From Treponema sp. (GTDB lineage: Bacteria > Spirochaetota > Spirochaetia > Treponematales > Breznakiellaceae), in contig JAIRLZ010000087.1 in assembly GCA_031259035.1 (NCBI GenBank), forward strand, positions 1-9,874: a stretch of 9,874 nt of DNA. Reading direction: 5' to 3'. Every line of letters begins with the position of its first letter. Within the stretch, counting starts at the first letter, position 1. The notes beneath the pieces are model-generated. The model was not told the origin of the DNA and did no database searches. It saw only the letters and a list, made by a program, of their open reading frames with translations. Made by a program: the position numbers and the translations under genes. Below, piece after piece: positions 1 through 6,809 of the stretch.

Positions 1-1220
1 TGAAAGACGAAAAAGGGGAGACAATCACCGTCGCCATGTCGTTCCGGTGGCCTGTCAAGCGGGCGATTGACTGTTATGAAGAACGGCTTAAACCCGAAGA
101 GCCGATGGTCACCCGCGTCAGGCTTATCGACACGTTTTTTCCAGTGGCGCGGGGCGGCACCTATTGCATTCCGGGCCCGTTCGGCGCGGGAAAGACCGTC
201 CTGCAACAGATTACAAGCCGCCACGCGGATGTTGACATCGTGATTCTGGCGGCGTGCGGAGAACGCGCGGGCGAAGTCGTGGAAACTCTCAAAGAATTTC
301 CCGAACTCACCGACCCCAGAACCGGACGCGCCCTCATGGAACGCACCATCATTATTTGCAATACGTCTTCAATGCCCGTAGCCGCCCGCGAGGCGTCCGT
401 ATACACGGCGGTTACGCTCGCCGAATACTACAGGCAGATGGGCTTGAACGTGCTCCTCCTCGCGGATTCCACCTCCCGCTGGGCGCAGGCGATGCGCGAA
501 ATGTCGGGGCGTCTGGAAGAAATTCCGGGCGAAGAAGCCTTCCCCGCGTATTTGGAGTCAACCATAGCCAGCTTCTATGAACGCGCCGGCATCGTCCGGT
601 TGAAGGACGGCTCAATCGGCTCGGTCACCATTGGCGGCACGGTCAGTCCGGCGGGCGGCAACTTTGAAGAGCCGGTTACGCAGGCCACCCTCAAGGTGGT
701 GGGCGCATTCCACGGGCTTTCCCGCGAGCGTTCGGACGCCCGCAAATATCCGGCCATTCACCCGCTTGATTCATGGTCAAAGTACAAGGGCATCATACCG
801 GAAGAAACGGTGAAGTACGGACACAATTTCATGCGGCGTGGCAGCGAAGTCGAGCAGATGATGAAAGTCGTGGGCGAGGAAGGCACAAGCCTCGACGATT
901 ACGTCATTTATCTCAAGGGCGATTTCCTTGACGCGGTGTACTTCCAGCAGAACTCCTTTGACGAGGTTGACGCGGCGGTCAGCCCGGACAGGCAGAAGCA
1001 TACTTATAATCTTGTTCTCAAGATACTCGCCTCTCAATTTACATTTGAAGACAAAAGTGAAGCCCGCTCGTGGTTCAACAAACTGCGCCAGAAATTCCTT
1101 GATTTCAACGGATCAAAGGAGCAGAGCGAGAAGTTCGTTTCTTTGCAAAAAGAAATCGAATCCACGGTCGCCGAAAAATCACGCGGCATTGACAAGAACG
1201 CCGAGAAAATTCTCTCATAG
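1..1220 (+). CDS. atpA: V/A-type ATP synthase catalytic subunit A (5' end cut by window)
   Basis: Catalytic A subunit of the V1/A1 head, which hydrolyses or makes ATP at the A-B interface. The reading frame is open from base 3, so the true start lies outside. About 405 residues are visible of a family that usually has about 580-600, so roughly the first third is missing. Visible landmarks: the P-loop GPFGAGKT (bases 174-197), where Ala stands in the position that is Ser in many archaeal A subunits; GERAGEVVETLKEF just after it; the Walker B-like LLLADSTSRWAQAMREMSGR stretch; and the EEAFPAYL segment. The C-terminal region is intact and ends in TAG at 1218-1220. It is the first visible gene of an A-B-D-I-K cluster; atpB starts 15 bases later, which suggests one transcript. 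The identification is secure. Whether it runs as a pump or a synthase cannot be read from the sequence. Confidence 0.97.
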   Translation, partial: KDEKGETITVAMSFRWPVKRAIDCYEERLKPEEPMVTRVRLIDTFFPVARGGTYCIPGPFGAGKTVLQQITSRHADVDIVILAACGERAGEVVETLKEFPELTDPRTGRALMERTIIICNTSSMPVAAREASVYTAVTLAEYYRQMGLNVLLLADSTSRWAQAMREMSGRLEEIPGEEAFPAYLESTIASFYERAGIVRLKDGSIGSVTIGGTVSPAGGNFEEPVTQATLKVVGAFHGLSRERSDARKYPAIHPLDSWSKYKGIIPEETVKYGHNFMRRGSEVEQMMKVVGEEGTSLDDYVIYLKGDFLDAVYFQQNSFDEVDAAVSPDRQKHTYNLVLKILASQFTFEDKSEARSWFNKLRQKFLDFNGSKEQSEKFVSLQKEIESTVAEKSRGIDKNAEKILS

Positions 1221-1235
1221 TGGACGGAGGAAACT

Positions 1236-2537
1236 GTGAAAAAGGTATACAGCAAAATAGAATCAATTACCGGAAGCGTCATCACCGTCCGGGCTGAGGG
1301 CGTGCGCTACGGCGACTTGGCGGAAGTTGACACCGTTTTTGGCACATCGCTGGCGGAAGTGAACCGGCTGCAAGACAACCTCGTCTCCCTGCAAGTGTTT
1401 GCGGGCGGACGCGGCATTTCTACGGGCGACACAGTGCGCTTTTTGGGGCATCCCATGCAGGTGCCGTTTTCCAGCAACCTGCTGGGGCGGGTGTTCTCAG
1501 GTTCAGGCGAACCTCGCGACAAGGGCCCGGCGCTGCACGAAAACCTTATCCCCATAGGCGGGCCGTCGGTCAATCCGGCGGAGCGAATCATTCCGAGGCG
1601 CATGATCCGAACCGGCATCCCGATGATCGATCTGTTCAACACTCTGGTCGTGTCCCAGAAGCTCCCGATATTCTCGGTTTCAGGCGAGCCGTACAACGAG
1701 TTGCTCGCCCGCATCGCCATGCAAGCCGAAGTGGACGTGATTATTCTGGGCGGCATGGGGCTTAAATATGACGACTACCTGTTCTTCAAGGACACCCTTG
1801 AATCCGGCGGAGCGCTCTCCAGAACGGTGATGTTCGTTCATACCGCCGCGGATCCTACGGTCGAATGCCTTATGATACCGGACATGTCGCTGGCGGTCGC
1901 GGAACAGTTCGCGCTTCAGGGCGAGCAGGTTCTTGTGTTGCTCACCGACATGACGAACTTCGCGGACGCCATGAAGGAAATCTCCATCATTCAGGAGCAG
2001 GTGCCTTCAAACCGGGGGTATCCGGGCGATCTCTACAGCCAACTCGCCAGCCGTTACGAAAAAGCGGTTGACTTCGCCACAGCCGGCTCCATCACCGTGC
2101 TGGGCGTCACCACCATGCCGGGCGACGACGTGACGCATCCGGTGCCGGACAACACGGGGTACATCACCGAAGGCCAATACTACCTCAAGAATGGGCATAT
2201 TGAGCCTTTCGGCTCCCTTTCCCGTTTGAAACAGCAGGTCAACGGCAAAACCCGCGCGGATCACCGCGCCCTCATGGACGGCATGATCAAGCTCTACTCC
2301 GCTTATAAGGACACCCTTGAGAAAAAAGCGATGGGCTTCATTATGACCGTGTGGGACGAGAAGCTCCTCAAATACGGCGCGAAATTTGAAAAGGAAATGA
2401 TGGATCTGTCTGTCAACATCCCTTTGGAGAGGGCGCTTGATCTTGGCTGGGAAATTCTCGCCGAATGTTTCAACCCTGAAGAAACGGGTTTAAGAACCGA
2501 GTTGATTGAGAAATTCTGGCCCCAAGAAATAGGATGA
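1236..2537 (+). CDS. atpB: V/A-type ATP synthase non-catalytic subunit B
   Basis: Non-catalytic B subunit, which alternates with A in the hexameric head. The start is a GTG at 1236, chosen because GGAGG (1226-1230) lies five bases upstream and the N-terminus (MKKVYSKIESITGS) matches the expected beta-barrel beginning. The 433 residues are the usual size for this family. The position equivalent to the P-loop reads SGEPYNELLARIAMQAEV (about residues 149-166), so the Walker A lysine is absent, as expected for B. Other landmarks are the GRVFSGSGEPRDKGP and RTGIPMIDLFNTLV segments and the TDMTNFADAMKEIS region. The gene follows atpA by 15 bases. The next subunit gene, atpD, begins only 353 bases after the stop, an unusually wide gap for this operon type. 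Confidence 0.97.
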   Translation: MKKVYSKIESITGSVITVRAEGVRYGDLAEVDTVFGTSLAEVNRLQDNLVSLQVFAGGRGISTGDTVRFLGHPMQVPFSSNLLGRVFSGSGEPRDKGPALHENLIPIGGPSVNPAERIIPRRMIRTGIPMIDLFNTLVVSQKLPIFSVSGEPYNELLARIAMQAEVDVIILGGMGLKYDDYLFFKDTLESGGALSRTVMFVHTAADPTVECLMIPDMSLAVAEQFALQGEQVLVLLTDMTNFADAMKEISIIQEQVPSNRGYPGDLYSQLASRYEKAVDFATAGSITVLGVTTMPGDDVTHPVPDNTGYITEGQYYLKNGHIEPFGSLSRLKQQVNGKTRADHRALMDGMIKLYSAYKDTLEKKAMGFIMTVWDEKLLKYGAKFEKEMMDLSVNIPLERALDLGWEILAECFNPEETGLRTELIEKFWPQEIG

Positions 2538-2890
2538 TCTGTAAACGCCGCGCTGACTTCAGCATGAGGAGCGTGCTGTGAATTTGATGAAGAAAAGAAA
2601 CCGCAGGGGGGACGAAGTTCTCATCTATAAAGCTGAGATGCATTGGCGTGTTCTTGCGCGTTCTTTTTTGGCGTTGATGGCGTCGTTTGTATGGAACCGT
2701 GTTAGCGTCCGGCGCAGGCGGCATGTCGCCGCGTTTCAGCGTGGTGAAAATAATAGACGATGCTCTTGAAAAAACAAACGGGCTGCCGTTAAGCGCAGCG
2801 GCAAGCCGGAAGCCATAATGGTTAAAACCGGGACCGTGAAAGATATTGAATACGGCACCTATATAGCTTCTTATCCTGTGGGAGAGATGA
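2538..2890 (+). other. 353-bp atpB-atpD interval with broken coding character
   Basis: No recognised gene. An Arg-rich frame of 63 codons runs 2578-2769 (GTG start, AGGAG at 2567-2571 six bases upstream) and contains a short hydrophobic stretch, ARSFLALMASFVW, that resembles a signal peptide core. The same frame resumes after one TGA (2767-2769) and runs to 2919. In another frame, 2723-2818 encodes MSPRFSVVKIIDDALEKTNG and onward; its TAA overlaps the next ATG (TAATG, 2816-2820) of a 33-codon frame reading MVKTGTVKDIEYGTYIASYP and onward, which ends at 2919 inside atpD. A bulged hairpin lies at 2781-2807 without a U-run, so it is not a terminator. These pieces look like remnants of one decayed gene, possibly for an exported protein, but chance open frames cannot be excluded. 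Confidence 0.4.
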
Positions 2891-3487
2891 ATGGCAAAGA
2901 TAAAATTAACGAAAAATGAGTTGAAAAAACAGAAAGATTCGCTCAAGATGTACCAGCGGTACCTGCCGACGCTGATGCTGAAAAAGCAGCAGTTGCAGGC
3001 GGAAATCCGCAACACCGAGAACCGTATACAGGATTTAAAGGCGGAAAAAGGTAAAATTGACGAATCGTTCAAAGTTTGGATCGGCGTTTTCGGTGAAAAG
3101 GGCGTTTTCACGCCTGATATTGTGAAAATTGCCGCAGTCAAGACGGCGGTGGGGAACATTGCGGGCGTATCGATACCGTTGTTCCAGGGCGCGGACTTTG
3201 AGACGCAGGCGTATGACCTCGCCCGCGCCCCGCTCTGGCTTGACAGGGCGGTGGAAGGACTGGAACGGACTCTGCTCCTTGACTTGGAAACCAAGACGCT
3301 GGAAGAGCAGCGGAACCGCCTCGATCATGAACTGCGCGTTACGACCCAGCGAGTCAATCTTTTTGAAAAGGTGAAAATCCCTGAAACAAAAATCCATATC
3401 AAAAAAATTCAGGTCTACCTTGGGGATCAACAGACCGCGGCGGTCGTCCGCGGCAAGATAGCCAAACGCGGCATGGAGGCGACATGA
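2891..3487 (+). CDS. atpD: V/A-type ATP synthase subunit D (central rotor shaft)
   Basis: Subunit D forms the long antiparallel coiled-coil shaft that turns inside the A3B3 head and couples it to the membrane ring. The 198-residue length fits the family. The N-terminal helix (MAKIKLTKNELKKQKDSLKM, then a long charged helix to about residue 60) and the C-terminal helix (about residues 125-198, with TQRVNLFEKVKIPETKIHIK) are the typical paired helices, with a variable middle around 65-120. The ATG at 2891 has GGAGAG (2881-2886) four bases upstream. The stop codon overlaps the atpI start in an ATGA (3484-3487), implying translational coupling. It is separated from atpB by 353 bases, so it may depend on read-through or on a local promoter; I see only weak -10-like matches (TATATA near 2860). 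Confidence 0.95.
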   Translation: MAKIKLTKNELKKQKDSLKMYQRYLPTLMLKKQQLQAEIRNTENRIQDLKAEKGKIDESFKVWIGVFGEKGVFTPDIVKIAAVKTAVGNIAGVSIPLFQGADFETQAYDLARAPLWLDRAVEGLERTLLLDLETKTLEEQRNRLDHELRVTTQRVNLFEKVKIPETKIHIKKIQVYLGDQQTAAVVRGKIAKRGMEAT

Positions 3488-5400
3488 TTGTACCTATGAA
3501 GAAAGCGTCGATCCTTATTTTGGACGCGGCGCGGGAGGCGTCTCTCGAAAAACTTCGTGAGCTTGGCGTGATTCACCTTGAGAGAAAAACGGTCTCTTCG
3601 GACAGCCTCTCCAAACTTATCGACCGGAAAAACAAGGCGGAAATCGCGTTGGGCGTCTTGGGGAACTATAAGATTGACAAGGATGCCGCTCGTTCAGCGG
3701 AGGCGACAACGCCCCCGGCGGAAGAGCATATCTCCGCTCATGTGATTGAACTGATTGACAAGCGCAAGAGCTTGCAGGAACAACTCATTCTGAACGGAAA
3801 AGAGACAAGCCGCATTGAAAAATGGGGGAACTTCAACCCTTCGGCGTTGAAAGAACTGTCCGCGGCTGGCGTTGAAATCATCCCGTATGAACTGTCCGGC
3901 AAGGCGTACGCCGCGTTGACCGATGAGACCCGTTTCATTGTACTTGGCAAAGGCAAGAACTCGGTGTACGGCGTCGCGGTTGGCGCTGAAATTGAGGGAG
4001 AGCAGCCGTTTGTACTGCCGGAATGTTCCCTTTCCGAACTGAACAACAAAGCGCGTGATATAAAAACGCGGTTGCAAGACATTGAAGTCCAGCTTGGAAA
4101 ACTCGCGTACAAGAAGGGAAACATCAAGGCGGAACTTGCGCTCTTGAAGGAACAGATCGAATTTGAGGCCGCCCGCGCCGGTGTGGAAGACATGGGAACC
4201 GGCGAAGTCGCCGTATCGTGCATTTCTGGGTACGCGCCTGAAGAAATGGCGGACGTCCTGAAACGGGCCGCTGCGGAAAACGGCTGGGCGCTGTTGATAG
4301 ACGATCCGAAAGAGGAAGACATCCCCCCCACCCTCGTGAGGAACAACGCCTTCGTGCGTCTCATTCACCCCCTGTTCAGCTTCCTGGGAACCGTGCCGGG
4401 TTATCGTGAATTCGACATTAGCTTTTCGTATCTGATGTTTTTCTGTTTGTTTTTCGCTATGATTTTCGGAGACGCCGCGTATGGGTTGCTCCTTCTTGGC
4501 GCCGCATTGTTTGCTGGTTCGGTTTTTAAGAAAAAAAGCGGAAAATTTCCCGATATAATTAAACTCTTTGTGTTGCTTTCGTGTTGTACCGTTGTTTGGG
4601 GCGCGTTGAACGGCGCGTGGTTTGGCATTAATTACCGGCATCTTCCCGGCTTCCTCAAAGCGTTGGTTATTCCGCAGTTCAACTCCGATGTCGCGTTGCG
4701 TCCGTTTCCTGGCATATTAAAAACTTTGCTCCAGCTTCCCGATAAACAGCCCGCGAATACCGCCTACTGGAACGTGCAGTTCCTCTGCTTTACGACAGCC
4801 ATTATTCAACTGGTATGGGCGCACATCAAAAACATCAAGAAGTTGCTGCCTTCGCTGGTCGCCGTCGCGCAGCTTGGATGGCTTGCGATGATGATCGGGC
4901 TTTACTTCCTCGTGCTGTCAATGTTGTTGAAGATAGCGTTGCCCGGATTTGCGGTGTACTTAATCGGCGGAGGGCTTTTCACCTATTTCATATTTGCGAA
5001 TCAGACGGGCGGAAACTTCGGCTTCAATATTGGGAAGAGTTTTGCGAACTTCCTCCCAACATTCCTTAACGCGGTGTCCAGCTTCGGTGATATTATCAGC
5101 TACATCAGGCTTTTCGCCGTGGGGATTGCGGGAAGCTCAATTGCGCAGAGCGCCAACTCAATGGCGCTTGGCGGGGGATTAAACGGTTCGGTAGGAATCG
5201 TTGTTCTGAAACTGTTCGCCGCGTGTTTGATCCTCGCTTTCGGACACTCGCTGAATATAGTGATGACCGCTTTATCGGTTATTGTTCATGGCGTTCGTCT
5301 TAATTTATTGGAATACGCCGGCAGCCATCTTGGCATGGAATGGTCCGGTTATTCATATGCGCCTTTTGCGCTTCAGCAGAAGGGAAAAGGGCAAGTCTAA
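3484..5400 (+). CDS. atpI: V/A-type ATP synthase subunit I (a-subunit, membrane stator)
   Basis: Subunit I, equivalent to the eukaryotic V-ATPase a-subunit, provides the peripheral stalk anchor and the two half-channels that pass ions to the rotor ring. The protein has 638 residues in two parts. Residues 1 to about 305 are soluble, with long charged coiled-coil helices. From about 310 onward there are several strongly hydrophobic membrane helices. The conserved ion-channel arginine is visible in SYIRLFAVGIAGSS (Arg542), preceded by the SSFGDI segment. A late GHSLNIVMTALSVIVHGVRLNLLEY block is another family hallmark. The start ATG at 3484 overlaps the atpD stop by four bases. It is followed after 47 bases by atpK, its direct partner at the ion-transfer interface. 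Length and motifs are normal. Confidence 0.96.
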   Translation: MIVPMKKASILILDAAREASLEKLRELGVIHLERKTVSSDSLSKLIDRKNKAEIALGVLGNYKIDKDAARSAEATTPPAEEHISAHVIELIDKRKSLQEQLILNGKETSRIEKWGNFNPSALKELSAAGVEIIPYELSGKAYAALTDETRFIVLGKGKNSVYGVAVGAEIEGEQPFVLPECSLSELNNKARDIKTRLQDIEVQLGKLAYKKGNIKAELALLKEQIEFEAARAGVEDMGTGEVAVSCISGYAPEEMADVLKRAAAENGWALLIDDPKEEDIPPTLVRNNAFVRLIHPLFSFLGTVPGYREFDISFSYLMFFCLFFAMIFGDAAYGLLLLGAALFAGSVFKKKSGKFPDIIKLFVLLSCCTVVWGALNGAWFGINYRHLPGFLKALVIPQFNSDVALRPFPGILKTLLQLPDKQPANTAYWNVQFLCFTTAIIQLVWAHIKNIKKLLPSLVAVAQLGWLAMMIGLYFLVLSMLLKIALPGFAVYLIGGGLFTYFIFANQTGGNFGFNIGKSFANFLPTFLNAVSSFGDIISYIRLFAVGIAGSSIAQSANSMALGGGLNGSVGIVVLKLFAACLILAFGHSLNIVMTALSVIVHGVRLNLLEYAGSHLGMEWSGYSYAPFALQQKGKGQV

Positions 5401-5435
5401 ATAGTTGGACTTAGCCTGTCAAGAAAACTATAGGT

Positions 5436-5441
5436 AAGGAG
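5436..5441 (+). promoter_or_regulatory. Strong ribosome binding site of atpK
   Basis: AAGGAG six bases before the atpK ATG. It is the best-matching ribosome binding site in the cluster, which fits the need for many copies of the ring subunit per enzyme. The link to stoichiometry is inference. Confidence 0.7.
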
Positions 5442-5447
5442 CATACA

Positions 5448-5885
5448 ATGGATGCTGGATTAGTTGGACAAATTGGAGTGGGCGCTTGTCTTGGACTTGC
5501 CGCTGTTGGTTCCGCTGCTGGACTTGGCGTCGCCGGTATGGCTGCTATCGGGGCGTGGAAAAAATGTTTTATTCAGAATAAGCCGGTGCCGTTTATTCTG
5601 ATAGCTTTCGCGGGCGCGCCGTTGACCCAGACTATTTACGGTTTTATTCTTATGCAGGCGCTTTCGGCAAGCCAGAGCCTCAATGGGTTTCAGCTTTTGG
5701 GCGTCGGCATCTTCGCGGGACTCGCTATTGGCGGTTCGGCGCTTGCCCAGGGAAATTGTTCGGCGGCGGCGTGCGACGCATACGGCGAGACAGGGCAGGG
5801 ATTCGGCAACTACATACTGATCGTGGGTCTCTGCGAAACCGTAGCCTTGTTCGTCATGGTGTTCTCAATGTTGCTTGCCGCGTAG
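5448..5885 (+). CDS. atpK: V/A-type ATP synthase subunit K (rotor-ring proteolipid, duplicated hairpin)
   Basis: Membrane rotor-ring subunit (c/K). At 145 residues it is the duplicated, four-helix V-type form rather than the two-helix form of about 80 residues. The helices lie at about residues 8-35, 47-71, 81-110 and 119-144. The ion-carrying carboxylate is Glu130 in GLCETVALF on helix 4, and the first hairpin has no equivalent acid. Thr60 and Gln61 (PLTQTIYGF, helix 2) and Gln101 (ALAQGNCSAA, helix 3) line up with the Thr64, Gln65 and Gln110 sodium ligands of Enterococcus hirae NtpK, and Glu130 lines up with Glu139. This suggests Na+ rather than H+ transport (inference by motif alignment). 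Five cysteines, one next to Glu130, are notable. It is the last gene before the terminator of the cluster. Confidence 0.95.
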   Translation: MDAGLVGQIGVGACLGLAAVGSAAGLGVAGMAAIGAWKKCFIQNKPVPFILIAFAGAPLTQTIYGFILMQALSASQSLNGFQLLGVGIFAGLAIGGSALAQGNCSAAACDAYGETGQGFGNYILIVGLCETVALFVMVFSMLLAA

Positions 5886-5898
5886 CGGCGCGGAGCGG

Positions 5899-5938
5899 AA
5901 CAAAAACGGCGCGTAACACGGCCGGCGCCGTTTTTGTT
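5899..5938. terminator. Bidirectional intrinsic terminator between atpK and amrS
   Basis: A perfect 14-bp inverted repeat: the left arm at 5899-5912 (AACAAAAACGGCGC) pairs with 5925-5938, leaving a 12-base loop. The GC-rich inner stem is followed by a T-run on the + strand (5931-5940, interrupted by one G) and, because the left arm is A-rich, also on the - strand. It ends the atp cluster 14 bases after the atpK stop and the convergent amr operon 10 bases after the amrS stop. Confidence 0.9.
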
Positions 5939-5948
5939 TTCGTATGTA

Positions 5949-6809
5949 TCAGTTCACATTGCCCGCATAGACATACGGCAACCGCTGTTTCGCTCGTTCC
6001 ACCAGTGAAAAAATCGTTTTAACCGGCGTCGGTTGCTTGTCCCGCATCTTAAATTGCGGGAAAAACCGTGTAATGTGCAGGGGAATGCCGCCGGACGCGG
6101 ACGGAACCGAAGCGATCCACCCGGAAAGCTCCTCTATTTCCTCTTCGCCGTCATTCTCGCCAGGCACAATCAGCGTTGTTATTTCAACATGGACGCTTTT
6201 CGCGCATATTTCTATGGTTTTCTTAACCGTCTCAAGCGAACCGCCGTGCCTTTGGTAGAATTCGCGTGAAAACGCCTTGAGGTCTATGTTCATGGCGTCA
6301 ACCAGCGGGAGCAGGGCTGCCAAAGGTTTTTCCAGAATCATGCCGTTTGTCACCAGCACGGTCTTTAAGCCGCGCTTCCGCAACAGGGGCGCGACGTCAA
6401 GAATGTATTCCACACTGATGAACGGCTCGTTGTAAGTGAAAGCGACTCCGAGGTTTCCAGGGATGGACAACGCGGCTTCAAGCAGTTTTTCAGGAGGCAG
6501 AAAATCCGCGCGGGGCTTCATCTGGGAGATGGAAAAGTTCTGACAAAAAGCGCAGGCCATGTTGCAGCCGTAACTGCCCACTGAAAGGATGGCGGAACCC
6601 GGAAAAAACCGCTTGAGCGGCTTTTTCTCTATTGGATCAAGGGCGATGGAGGATATGCGCCCGTAGTTTTCGGCAAACAGGATTCCGCCCGAATTGCCGC
6701 GGGTGGAACAAAAACCGGTCTGCCCATCATGGATCGCGCACATGCGGGGGCAGAGGCCGCAACGCGCCGTCCCGCCATTTTTTTCGTAAAAAAGCGCCTC
6801 TTTCCGCAT
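5949..6809 (-). CDS. amrS: AmmeMemoRadiSam system radical SAM enzyme
   Basis: Radical S-adenosylmethionine enzyme of the AmmeMemoRadiSam trio; its substrate is unknown. The 286 residues carry the iron-sulfur/SAM motif CNMACAFC (Cys82, Cys86, Cys89; CX3CX2C) with the following QNF typical of the pyruvate formate-lyase activase-like branch. An N-terminal cysteine cluster, CGLCPRMC plus a later GFC (Cys17, 20, 24, 34), is another family hallmark. TYNEPF, VTNGM and NIDLKAF are the expected barrel strands. The protein stops right after YVYAGNV. As I recall the family, many members continue with a short Cys-containing tail after this point, and none is encoded in any frame here. The ATG shares its A with the TGA of the upstream fusion gene (TGATG, 6807-6811 on the + numbering), so the two are translated together. 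Confidence 0.93.
   Translation of the reverse strand: MRKEALFYEKNGGTARCGLCPRMCAIHDGQTGFCSTRGNSGGILFAENYGRISSIALDPIEKKPLKRFFPGSAILSVGSYGCNMACAFCQNFSISQMKPRADFLPPEKLLEAALSIPGNLGVAFTYNEPFISVEYILDVAPLLRKRGLKTVLVTNGMILEKPLAALLPLVDAMNIDLKAFSREFYQRHGGSLETVKKTIEICAKSVHVEITTLIVPGENDGEEEIEELSGWIASVPSASGGIPLHITRFFPQFKMRDKQPTPVKTIFSLVERAKQRLPYVYAGNVN

Noticed and set aside
174..197. Ser to Ala change in the AtpA P-loop as a possible defect
   Set aside because: The catalytic Gly-Lys-Thr is intact, and I recall the GPFGAGKT form as normal for bacterial V-type A subunits of spirochaetes and chlamydiae.
2767..2807. TGA followed by a hairpin 11 bases later, resembling a selenocysteine insertion signal
   Set aside because: The loop lacks the GGU/GGUC-type element of bacterial SECIS hairpins, and the surrounding frame has no known selenoprotein motif. 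A stop codon in a decayed or chance frame is simpler.
2470..3294. Long - strand open frame (274 codons) across the atpB-atpD interval
   Set aside because: Antisense to the end of atpB and most of atpD, with a Ser/Phe-rich unordered sequence. It is a shadow and cannot explain the interval.
3694..4641. Long - strand open frame (315 codons) inside atpI
   Set aside because: Lies fully antisense to a secure atpI, has no ribosome binding site or recognisable motif, and has low-complexity Arg/Phe-rich composition typical of a shadow frame.
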